Assembly: GCA_030430455.1 (NCBI GenBank)
Contig: JAUIJB010000003.1
Location: 34,116-98,115 of the forward strand
Source: Verrucomicrobiia bacterium
Lineage (GTDB): Bacteria; Verrucomicrobiota; Verrucomicrobiia; Verrucomicrobiales; Akkermansiaceae
Reading direction: 5' to 3'
Length of the DNA: 64,000 nucleotides
Part shown: positions 8,352-16,059 of the stretch, piece by piece
Position numbering within the stretch: position 1 is the stretch's first letter
Layout: every line of letters begins with the position of its first letter
The notes under the pieces: model-generated
What the model saw: only the letters and a program-made list of their open reading frames with translations
What the model was told of the DNA's origin: nothing
The model's database searches: none
Made by a program: the position numbers and the translations under genes

Positions 8352-10904
8352 ATGCGCCTGCTCATCCTGGTCCTCGCCCTCGCGACGCAACTCTCCGCCG
8401 CCCCCGACACCTCCAAGCCGTGGACCCGCTGGTGGTGGCTCGGCAGCGGGGTCGACAAGGAGAACCTGACCCGCCAGCTCGAGTCCTTCGCCGCGGCCGG
8501 CATCGGCGGGGTCGAGATCTGCCCGATCTACGGCGCCAAGGGCTACGAGGAGCGCGACCTGCCCTTCCTCTCGCCGCAGTGGACCGACATGCTCGACCAC
8601 ACCTCGCGCGAGTGCGAACGGCTCGGGCTCGGGCTCGACCTGACCACCGGCACCGGCTGGCCCTTCGGCGGGCCCTGGGTGAGCGACGAGATGGCCTCGC
8701 ACCGGATGATCCCCTTCCGCAAGGACGTCGATGCCGGCCAGGTGACCGTCGAGCTGCCCAAGGGCCGGATCGAGTGCCTGGTCGCCTACCCCGAGTCGGG
8801 CGACCCGGTCGACCTCAGCGGCCAGGTCATCGACGGCAAGATCAGCTGGCAGGCCGACGGGCCCCACCGGATCCGCGGGATCCTCTCGCAGTCGCCGATC
8901 CAGAAGGTCAAGCGCGCGGCGCCCGGCGGCGCCGGCAACGTCCTCGACCCCTTCTCGCCGCTCTCGCTGACGAAGTACCTGCAGCGCTTCGACGCCCCCC
9001 TCAAGCGCCTCGGCGCGCCCCAGCCGCGGGCCCACTTCCACGACTCCTTCGAGTACTACGGCGCCAGCTGGACCCCGCGGCTGCTTGAGGTCTTCGAGGA
9101 GCGCCAGGGCTACGACCTGCGCGACCAGCTGCCCGCCTTCTTCGGCGAGGGCGACGAGGAGACCGTCGACCGCGTCGCCCACGACTACCGCGAGACCCTC
9201 GACTTCCTCCACCACGCCTACCTGTCGCGCTGGAACCGCTGGGCCCGCACCCACGGCTCGCTGACCCGCAACCAGGCCCACGGCTCGCCGGGCAACCTGC
9301 TCGACCACTACGCCGTCGCCGACATCCCGGAGACCGAGATCTTCCGCCACGTCGAGGACAACCAGATCCCGACCCTGCAGTTCGCCGCCTCCGCCGCCCA
9401 CCTCAGTGGCCACCCGCTGGTCTCGGCGGAGTCGTTCACCTGGCTCGGCGAGCACTTCCAGGTGAAGCCCGCCGCGCTGAAGGCGGCCGCCGACTTCCTC
9501 TGGCTGGGCGGCGTGAACCACATCTTCTTCCACGGCATCCCCTACACCCCGGAGGAGGCCGGCTGGCCGGGCTGGTTGTTCTACGCCTCGACCCACATGG
9601 GCGAGAACGGCGGCCTGTGGCGCGACCTTCCCGCCTTCAACGACTACATTCATCGGGTCCAGCAGGTCCTCCAGTCCGGCCGCCCCGACACCGCCGTGCT
9701 GCTCTACTTCCCGATCCACGACCTGTGGTCGGAGCACTCCGAAGACCTGCCGCTGTTCACCATCCACAACCAGACCGAGTGGCTCCACGGCACCCCCTTC
9801 CACCGCGCGGCGATGAGCTTGTGGGAGAATGGGATCCCCTGCGACCACCTGTCGGACCGCCTGCTCGAGAAGCTCGAGTTCAAGGACGGCCAGCTGCGCG
9901 TCGGCGAGTTGGCGTTCCGCTCGCTGGTGGTCCCCTCGCACCGCCACATGCCCGCGGCCAGCGCGGCGAAGCTCGAGGCGCTTGCCGCCGCCGGCGCGCC
10001 CGTCGCCTTCCTCGGCGACCCGCCGACGACCACCCCGGGGATGCCGGGCGAGGCGCTCGAGTTCCCCGACTCGATTCCCGTCGCAACGGACCTCCTCGCC
10101 CACCTCGCCACGCTCGACATCGAGCCCGAGCCGATGAGCGGGCATGGCGTCCGCTTCGTCCGCCGGGTCACCGACGACGGCCACGCCTGGTTCCTCGTCA
10201 ACCACGGCGACGAGCCGATCGATGCCTGGGTCGGGCTGACCACGCCCTTCGCGGCGGCCCTGTTCACCGACCCGGCCAACGACCGCTCCGGCCGCCCCGA
10301 GCTCCGCGACGGCAAGCTCCACCTGGTCCTCGGGCCGGGCGAGTCGCGCCTGCTCAGGACCCTGGCCGAGGGTGAGTTCGAGGCGGTGGAATGGGACGAC
10401 CGGCAGCCGGCCGGCGAGGCGATCGCCATCGGCGGCCCGTGGAAGGTCGAGTTCCTCGACGGCGGGCCGGAGGTCCCGTCACCCCAGCAGCTCGATGAAC
10501 TGGTGTCATGGACCGAGGCCGGCAAGGAGGCCGCCGCCTTCTCCGGCACCGCCCGCTACACCACCACCTTCGAGGCCGAACCCGGGCGCTACCTGCTCGA
10601 CCTCGGCGAGGTCGGCGAGACCTGCCGGGTGTCGCTCAACGGCGAGGAGCTCGGCCGCTCATTCTTCCCGCCGCACCGCTTCGAACTCGGGGACCGGCTC
10701 AAGGAAGGAAGCAACACCCTGGAGGTCGAGGTGACCAACCTCGCCGCCAACCACATCGCCGAGCTCGACCGCCGCGGCGTCGAGTGGAAGGCCTTCCATG
10801 AGATCAACTTCGTCAACATCGACTACAAGCCCTTCGACGCCTCGGGCTGGAAGCCCCTGCCGTCCGGCCTGCTCGGGCCCGTGCGGTTGGTGCCGATTGA
10901 CTGA
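8352..10904 (+). CDS. secreted GH106-like alpha-L-rhamnosidase
   Basis: An 850-residue protein with a short signal peptide. The mature start carries the family-typical WTRWWWLGSGVDKENL, followed by a TIM barrel. Glu360 lies in VSAESFTWLGEH and further acidic positions in VNHIFFHGIPY; I do not assign catalysts. The C-terminal third is beta-sandwich, with a galactose-binding-like domain (RYLLDLGEVGETCRVSLNG). GH106 enzymes release L-rhamnose from rhamnogalacturonan, including RG-II. The start is ATG 8352. It is monocistronic and divergent from the GH105 operon. Confidence 0.84.
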   Translation: MRLLILVLALATQLSAAPDTSKPWTRWWWLGSGVDKENLTRQLESFAAAGIGGVEICPIYGAKGYEERDLPFLSPQWTDMLDHTSRECERLGLGLDLTTGTGWPFGGPWVSDEMASHRMIPFRKDVDAGQVTVELPKGRIECLVAYPESGDPVDLSGQVIDGKISWQADGPHRIRGILSQSPIQKVKRAAPGGAGNVLDPFSPLSLTKYLQRFDAPLKRLGAPQPRAHFHDSFEYYGASWTPRLLEVFEERQGYDLRDQLPAFFGEGDEETVDRVAHDYRETLDFLHHAYLSRWNRWARTHGSLTRNQAHGSPGNLLDHYAVADIPETEIFRHVEDNQIPTLQFAASAAHLSGHPLVSAESFTWLGEHFQVKPAALKAAADFLWLGGVNHIFFHGIPYTPEEAGWPGWLFYASTHMGENGGLWRDLPAFNDYIHRVQQVLQSGRPDTAVLLYFPIHDLWSEHSEDLPLFTIHNQTEWLHGTPFHRAAMSLWENGIPCDHLSDRLLEKLEFKDGQLRVGELAFRSLVVPSHRHMPAASAAKLEALAAAGAPVAFLGDPPTTTPGMPGEALEFPDSIPVATDLLAHLATLDIEPEPMSGHGVRFVRRVTDDGHAWFLVNHGDEPIDAWVGLTTPFAAALFTDPANDRSGRPELRDGKLHLVLGPGESRLLRTLAEGEFEAVEWDDRQPAGEAIAIGGPWKVEFLDGGPEVPSPQQLDELVSWTEAGKEAAAFSGTARYTTTFEAEPGRYLLDLGEVGETCRVSLNGEELGRSFFPPHRFELGDRLKEGSNTLEVEVTNLAANHIAELDRRGVEWKAFHEINFVNIDYKPFDASGWKPLPSGLLGPVRLVPID

Positions 10905-11018
10905 AGCCTGAAGTTCCACGCTTCGCACGGCGGGGGCTCAGCCTTTCCAATGCGGGGACGCACCGCCTTCGAAATGCGGGGTTTGGAGCTTCTTGCAGCG
11001 GCGAGCGCTGCCTTCGTA

Positions 11019-11102
11019 GCCCCGCGAGGGGCTTCCGGATCCTCCCGCATTGCCTTCACCCGGGCTGGACCGCGGGCTACCTTCCTGCGCCCCGCGAGGG
11101 GC
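11019..11102. repeat. pair of GCCCCGCGAGGGGC hairpin repeats
   Basis: The 14-base sequence GCCCCGCGAGGGGC (five-base stem, GCGA loop) occurs at 11019-11032 and again at 11089-11102. Both copies are followed by CTT or GTT-like bases and CGGAT, and the second is 70 bases downstream. The rest of 10905-11201 shows no gene. Confidence 0.65.
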
Positions 11103-11201
11103 TTGCGGATTGCCCGGCCCCTCGACGCTCCGGACCGAGGGCGCGGACGGGTGCTTGAGCCGCACGGAGCACCTCCCCCACTTTCTACTTTTTACGCCTC
11201 G

Positions 11202-11690
11202 TCAGCAGAATTTGTGTGAGCAAGGCGGCTCCGGGAGTTCCCCAAGGTTATGATAGAGAACGAGTTTGAGGACCTCGAAGGAGCGGTGGCCAAAGCTTCG
11301 TGCAAGCGAGACCCGGGCCTTGTGGTTCATTCCCTCGACCATGGCGTTGGTGTATTGGCGCTTGGCGACGTGAAAGGGATCAAGGACGTTGAGGGCCTGC
11401 CCGCAACGCTCGCGCACGACCTTCAGGAAGGGTTTCCACATGTCCGAGCACACGACACGCAGGTCGCCGGCGAAACCGGAGTGCCATGTTTCCAACTCGT
11501 CGAGCCCGGCGCGGAGGGTGGCCTCGGAGCGGCTGCGCCCGATCCAGAGCAGGCGGCGCGAGCCGCGGTCGATCTGATAGACGAGCATGAGGAAGTTCAA
11601 CGAGGTCTTGCCTCGGCCGTGGTGAAGCTCGTCGATGCCGATTGCCGTGACGCCGGCAAGGTCTTGCACGCGGCGGAGCAGTGTTTTAAC
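11202..11690 (-). pseudogene. ISL3-family transposase remnant
   Basis: The translated fragment has the DDE-type motifs of ISL3 transposases: AIGIDELHHGRGK with the first Asp, VVCSDMWKPFLKVV with the second, and NVLDPFHVAKRQY. The conserved tail EGMNHKARVSLARSFGHRSF follows. Family members run about 400 residues. Here the N-terminal zinc-finger/HTH part is missing, and about 100 residues between the FHVAKR and EGMNHK motifs are deleted. The preserved end HKFC is followed by TGA. It is a non-functional relic beside a hairpin cluster. Confidence 0.8.
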
Positions 11691-11773
11691 GGTGAGTTGA
11701 ATGGCGGTTGGCGGGTTGGCTGGGCGTGTCGCAACCCCATCCAATTACCGCCGCCATTCGCAAGCCAAGCCAT

Positions 11774-11874
11774 CCGGAAACCCTTCCGGGTTTTGCCGCG
11801 CAAAACCCATAAGCGCTCCTCCGCACGGCCTGACTCGCGGGAGTCCGGTGCTCCCGCGCCCGCCGGTTGGCGGG
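11774..11874. repeat. cluster of four perfect hairpins
   Basis: Consecutive stem-loops with perfect arms: CCGGAA/TTCCGG at 11774-11789, GGGTTTTGC/GCAAAACCC at 11788-11808, CGCGGGAG/CTCCCGCG at 11836-11858, and CCCGCC/GGCGGG at 11859-11874. They fill the gap between the transposase relic and the beta-helix gene. No T-tract follows any of them, so they do not look like ordinary terminators. Confidence 0.6.
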
Positions 11875-11946
11875 GCGGGTTTGTCGGAATTGGGAGCTGG
11901 CGAAGGCGCTGCGGAGGTGCTTCGGTCGATGGACCCGCCACATGAC

Positions 11947-14844
11947 ATGAGATGCCCCACGATTTTCCTGCTCCCCTCCATCGCCTCCGCCGGCGTCATC
12001 CATGTCGACTCGACCGCCGGCCCCGGCGGCGACGGATCCTCACCGGGGCAGGCCTTCCAGCACCTCCAGGACGCGCTGGCCGTGGCCCAGGCCAAGGACG
12101 AGATCCGCGTCGCGGGCGGGGTCTACCTACCGAACCAATCGTCGGGCGGCAGCCCCGCCGACCCGACCGCCAGCTTCGTGATTCCGAACTTCGTCACGGT
12201 GATCGGCGGCTTCAAGCCAGGCGCGACCGACGGCGGGGCGGATCCGGACGATCACCCGACCATCCTCAGCGGTGACCTCGGCAAGGACGACACCGACCCG
12301 AACGGCAACTTCATCATCGCCTCCGCCGACGACCAGGTGGGGGCCAACAGCCATCACGTGGTGACCGTGTCCGGCAGCAGCGATGGCGTCGTCCTGCAGG
12401 GGCTGGTGATCACGGCGGGAAACGCGGACGGCGCGCCGTCCAACCACGGCGGCGGGCTGCTCGCGATCGACAGCCGCCTGACGCTCGACAACTGCCGGCT
12501 GCGCGGCAACCGGGGCGGCGGCCGCGGCGGGGCGCTCCACCTCGACAACTGCCGGCTCGAGGCGGTGAACTGCGACTTCGCCGGGAACCACTCGGTGGAG
12601 CGCGGCGGCGCGGTCGGCACGCTCAACGGCAGCGACGCCGAATTCACCAACTGCCTGGTTCGCGGCAACGAGTCGAAGCGCGGCGGGGCCCTCAACTTCA
12701 ACGACTCCGACGGAACCTTGCTGAACTGCACGCTTTCCGGCAACCACGCCACGATCAACGGCGGCGCCATCCAGGCGCACTCGAGCAGCGTGGCGGTGAC
12801 CGACTCGATCGTCTGGTGGAACCTGGCGGGCGATCCCGGGTCGCGCGGCGCCTCCGGTGCCTCCTTCAACGAGTTGAGCGGCGGCAGCGTGAGCGCCTCG
12901 GAAAGCTCGATCGTCGAGAACGCGGGAGGGGCCGACCCCGACTTCGTCAACGGCTTCGACCCGGCCAACGCCCCCGACACGGCCGGGAACCACCGCCCCT
13001 CGCGCGGCTCGCCGGCGATCAATGCCGGGACCTCCCCGGCCAACGGCAGTTCGACCGACTACGACGGCAACCCGCGGGTCGCCGGGCCCGCCATCGACCT
13101 CGGCGCCTTCGAGGCACTGCCCTTCGATCTCCACGTCGACGACACCGCCGGCGGCGCGGGCGACGGGAGCTCCTGGTCGAACGCCTTCACCACGCTTCAG
13201 CCGGCGCTTGCCGGAGCCCTGCCGGGTGACCGCATCCTCATCGCCGAGGGCGTCTACACGCCGGCGAGCGCCAACGACTCGTTCGAGATTCCGGCCGATG
13301 TCGAGATCCTCGGCGGCTATCCCGACGGTGGCGGAACCCGGGACCCGGACACGCACTTCTCCATCCTCAGCGGGGACGTCGGCAACGACGACAACAACCT
13401 CGACGGCAACTTCATCGCCGAGCAGACGACCCAGCTGGTCGGGACCAACGCCAGCACCGTGGTGACCACGGCTCCCGGGGTCAACCTGACGCCGCTCAAC
13501 ATCATCGACGGCCTGGTCATCACCGCCGGGCGCGCCGTCCCGGAGGTGCCCGCCTTCGCCGGCGACCCGAGCACCGAGGGCGGCGGCGTTCACTTCATCA
13601 GTGACCGCCCGGTCTTCCGCAACTGTCTCTTCTCCGGCAACCAGGCCTACGAGTCGGGCGGCGCGGTCCATGTCAGCAACGCCCCGGCCGGGCAACTCGA
13701 GGGGGACGGGCCGGTCTTCGAGGACTGCACGTTCACCGGAAACGAGGCCACCTTCTTCGGCGGCGCCCTGAGCGTCATCGGTGGCCGGACCGTCGTCCGC
13801 AACGGCGACTTCAACCTGAACGAGGGCCGCAACGGCGGCGCGCTGGCCCACCGTGCCCCCGGGGGCGAGCTCGTGCTCGATGCGTGCCGCATCCGGGGCA
13901 CCGAGAACCAAGGCGTGAACGGCGCCGTCCTCCTCGAGGCCAGCACCTCAAGCACCTTCGTCAACTGCCTGCTCAGCGGCAACCGCGGCCACGCGATCGA
14001 CCTCTTCGGGGTGCTCACGATGCGCGGCTGCACCATCGCCGGGAACGAGCGACGCCCGGTTTCCAAGAGCGGGGTATCGAGCTCGCTGAATGTCTGGAAC
14101 TCGATCTTCTGGAGCAACGACGAGGACTACTTCGCCCAGGGCGGCGGCAGCCTCGCCCAGTTCCACCACAGCCTGGTCGAGGGCTGGGACTCCGGTGCCG
14201 CGGGCTTCGCCAACAACGGCAACCTCGACGGCACCGACCTCGCCAACGACCCGGACTTCGTCAGCGGCATCGGTGGCGGGATCGCCCCGAGCCTGCTGGG
14301 GGACTTCCACCTGATGTTCGACTCCCCCGTCATGTCGGTCGGCGACAACGCCGAGACCGGATCGCCCACCGACCTCGACGGCAACCCGCGCATCTCCGGC
14401 CACAGCGTCGACCTCGGGGCCCTTGAATACGCGCTGCCCGACAGCGACGGCGACGGCCTGCCCGACAGCTTCGAGCTCGCCCACACCTCGCCCGCCTCGG
14501 CGACCTCGCTGTCCCCGGAATCCAACCTCGACGGCGACCCCTTCAGCGCGCTGCAGGAGTTCGCCTTCGACATCGATCCCAACGTCGCCGACGCCACCGG
14601 CGCCGCCTACGAGGTCATCTGGAACGATTCCCAGCGGCGGCTCGAGCTCTACTGGACGCCCAATCCGGATGCCTTCCACTACGTCCGGATCATCCCCGAG
14701 TTCTCGAACGACCTCGGCATCACGGACCCCTGGAGCGACACGGCCCTCAGGTTCGGCAGGACTCCCGGCGAACTCCGCGCCGACACCCAGACGATCACCC
14801 CGCGGCCCCTGCAGCAGTACCTCCGCCTCCGGTTGGTGGATTGA
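11947..14844 (+). CDS. secreted two-lobed right-handed beta-helix protein
   Basis: A 965-residue protein with a short signal-like N-terminus (MRCPTIFLLPSIASAG); ATG 11929 in the same frame is an alternative. It consists of two similar lobes of about 450 residues. Each opens with a parallel phrase (HVDSTAGPGGDGSS and HVDDTAGGAGDGSS), then GVY and ILSGD(L/V)G(K/N)DD segments, then beta-helix coils with repeated CxxxGN and GGA motifs typical of polymorphic-outer-membrane-type and pectin-lyase-fold repeats. A short DSDGDGLPDSFE calcium-binding segment precedes the C-terminal beta domain. No catalytic motif is recognisable. It may bind or cleave a surface polysaccharide; the function is unknown. 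Confidence 0.78.
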   Translation: MRCPTIFLLPSIASAGVIHVDSTAGPGGDGSSPGQAFQHLQDALAVAQAKDEIRVAGGVYLPNQSSGGSPADPTASFVIPNFVTVIGGFKPGATDGGADPDDHPTILSGDLGKDDTDPNGNFIIASADDQVGANSHHVVTVSGSSDGVVLQGLVITAGNADGAPSNHGGGLLAIDSRLTLDNCRLRGNRGGGRGGALHLDNCRLEAVNCDFAGNHSVERGGAVGTLNGSDAEFTNCLVRGNESKRGGALNFNDSDGTLLNCTLSGNHATINGGAIQAHSSSVAVTDSIVWWNLAGDPGSRGASGASFNELSGGSVSASESSIVENAGGADPDFVNGFDPANAPDTAGNHRPSRGSPAINAGTSPANGSSTDYDGNPRVAGPAIDLGAFEALPFDLHVDDTAGGAGDGSSWSNAFTTLQPALAGALPGDRILIAEGVYTPASANDSFEIPADVEILGGYPDGGGTRDPDTHFSILSGDVGNDDNNLDGNFIAEQTTQLVGTNASTVVTTAPGVNLTPLNIIDGLVITAGRAVPEVPAFAGDPSTEGGGVHFISDRPVFRNCLFSGNQAYESGGAVHVSNAPAGQLEGDGPVFEDCTFTGNEATFFGGALSVIGGRTVVRNGDFNLNEGRNGGALAHRAPGGELVLDACRIRGTENQGVNGAVLLEASTSSTFVNCLLSGNRGHAIDLFGVLTMRGCTIAGNERRPVSKSGVSSSLNVWNSIFWSNDEDYFAQGGGSLAQFHHSLVEGWDSGAAGFANNGNLDGTDLANDPDFVSGIGGGIAPSLLGDFHLMFDSPVMSVGDNAETGSPTDLDGNPRISGHSVDLGALEYALPDSDGDGLPDSFELAHTSPASATSLSPESNLDGDPFSALQEFAFDIDPNVADATGAAYEVIWNDSQRRLELYWTPNPDAFHYVRIIPEFSNDLGITDPWSDTALRFGRTPGELRADTQTITPRPLQQYLRLRLVD

Positions 14845-14884
14845 GATCCCCTCCGGTTCCGGCCGGGGTTTCGCGCTCCGGCAC

Positions 14885-15838
14885 TCAGATTCCCAGCAAG
14901 ATCCTCACGTGCCGCGTCGCACAACGCGCCAGCGAGGCGAGTTCGTAGCCGCCCTCGAGGACCGACACCAGCCGGCCTTCGGCGTGGCGCGCCGCCAGGT
15001 CGACCACCTTTCCGCTGACCCAGGCGAAGTCGTCGTCGCCCAGTCGGAGGTCGCTCATGGGATCGGCGACGTGGGCGTCGAAGCCGGCCGACACGAAGAC
15101 CATCCGCGGCCGAAAGGCGTCGAGCGCCGGCATCCAGCGGCACTCGACTCCCTCGCGGAATTCCGCGCCGCCCGCTTCCCGCGAGAGGTGGACATTCACC
15201 ACGCCACCCGCCACGCCGACCGCCGCCTCGCTCGAGGCCGCGGTCTGGGCCGCCGTCTGCGCCGCCGTGAACAGGTCGGCCTGGGACACCGAGCACAGCA
15301 GGACCCGCGGGTCGCCGTGGAAGATGTCCTCGGTGCCGTTGCTGGCGTGGGCATCGAAGTCGATGACCGCGACCCGCTCGAGCCCGTGGACCTCCAGCGC
15401 CTGCGCCACGCCGGCAGCCACGTTGTTGAAGAAACAGAAGCCCATCGCGGAGTCGCGGGTGGCGTGATGACCCGGCGGACGCACGCAGCAGAAGGCGTTG
15501 CCGGCCTCCCCGGTGACCACCATTTCCGTGGCGCGGATGACGGCACCGGCGGCACGCAGCGCAGCCGGAATGGTGGCTGCATCCATCAGCGTGTCGGCAT
15601 CGATGCGCTGCACCTTCGACGGCTTCCTGCCGAGGAACTCGTCGAGGTGCGCCGTGGAATGGATGCGCTCCAACTGGGCCCGGGTCGCCTCCGGTGCCTC
15701 GACGAGCTGAAGGAAATCGAAGACCCCCTCGGCGATCAGGGCGTCCTCGATGACCGCCAGCCGCTCCGGCCGCTCCGCGTGGTCCTGCCCGGCGAGGTGG
15801 CGGTCGCAGGCGGGATGGGTCAGGAAAGCGGTGTCCAT
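14885..15838 (-). CDS. HDAC/AcuC-family zinc deacetylase
   Basis: A 317-residue cytoplasmic protein, the usual length for bacterial class II HDAC-like deacetylases. Motifs in order: HPACDRHLAG, PPGHHAT (His124-His125), the zinc site DFDAHASNGTED (Asp162, His164) and SAGFDAHVADP (Asp254). The usual HHGNGT reads HASNGT, so the second His is Ala, but all three zinc ligands remain. Such enzymes remove acetyl groups from protein lysines, polyamines or small molecules. It is divergent from an acyl-CoA synthetase/acetyltransferase fusion, which suggests reversible acetylation of acetate metabolism, as in the Bacillus acu genes (inference). It is convergent with the beta-helix gene. Confidence 0.87.
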   Translation of the reverse strand: MDTAFLTHPACDRHLAGQDHAERPERLAVIEDALIAEGVFDFLQLVEAPEATRAQLERIHSTAHLDEFLGRKPSKVQRIDADTLMDAATIPAALRAAGAVIRATEMVVTGEAGNAFCCVRPPGHHATRDSAMGFCFFNNVAAGVAQALEVHGLERVAVIDFDAHASNGTEDIFHGDPRVLLCSVSQADLFTAAQTAAQTAASSEAAVGVAGGVVNVHLSREAGGAEFREGVECRWMPALDAFRPRMVFVSAGFDAHVADPMSDLRLGDDDFAWVSGKVVDLAARHAEGRLVSVLEGGYELASLARCATRHVRILLGI

Positions 15839-15907
15839 GGGCGGGGTGGGCGGGCCATCATGGGCGGGGTGGGCGGGCCATCATGGGCGGGGTGGGCGGG
15901 CCATCAT
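15839..15907. repeat. three perfect 23-bp tandem repeats at the deacetylase start
   Basis: Three identical 23-base units (15839-15861, 15862-15884, 15885-15907) directly abut the start codon of the deacetylase. Read on the minus strand, each begins ATGATGGCCC and ends CCCGCCC. The gene's own ATG lies exactly where a fourth unit would begin. Translation from any repeat ATG stops after a few codons, so the units could act as leader mini-ORFs. The repeats fall in the divergent promoter region 15839-16059. Confidence 0.85.
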
Positions 15908-16059
15908 GGCTCGCGCGTGGGGGCCCACCCGCACTCAAGGCCACCCGGGCCCCGGGTGCAAGACGACCGTGTCCCGTCACCCGGCCCATGAGTGGAAAGG
16001 CACCCCTTTCCGATCCACATGAGATTTACTGTGCGGCCCCGAAGCGATAGTCTCGGACC

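Noticed and set aside
8199..10322. 707-codon minus-strand frame
   Set aside because: Antisense shadow of the GH106 gene.
15839..15907. CRISPR array
   Set aside because: Repeats are directly tandem without spacers.
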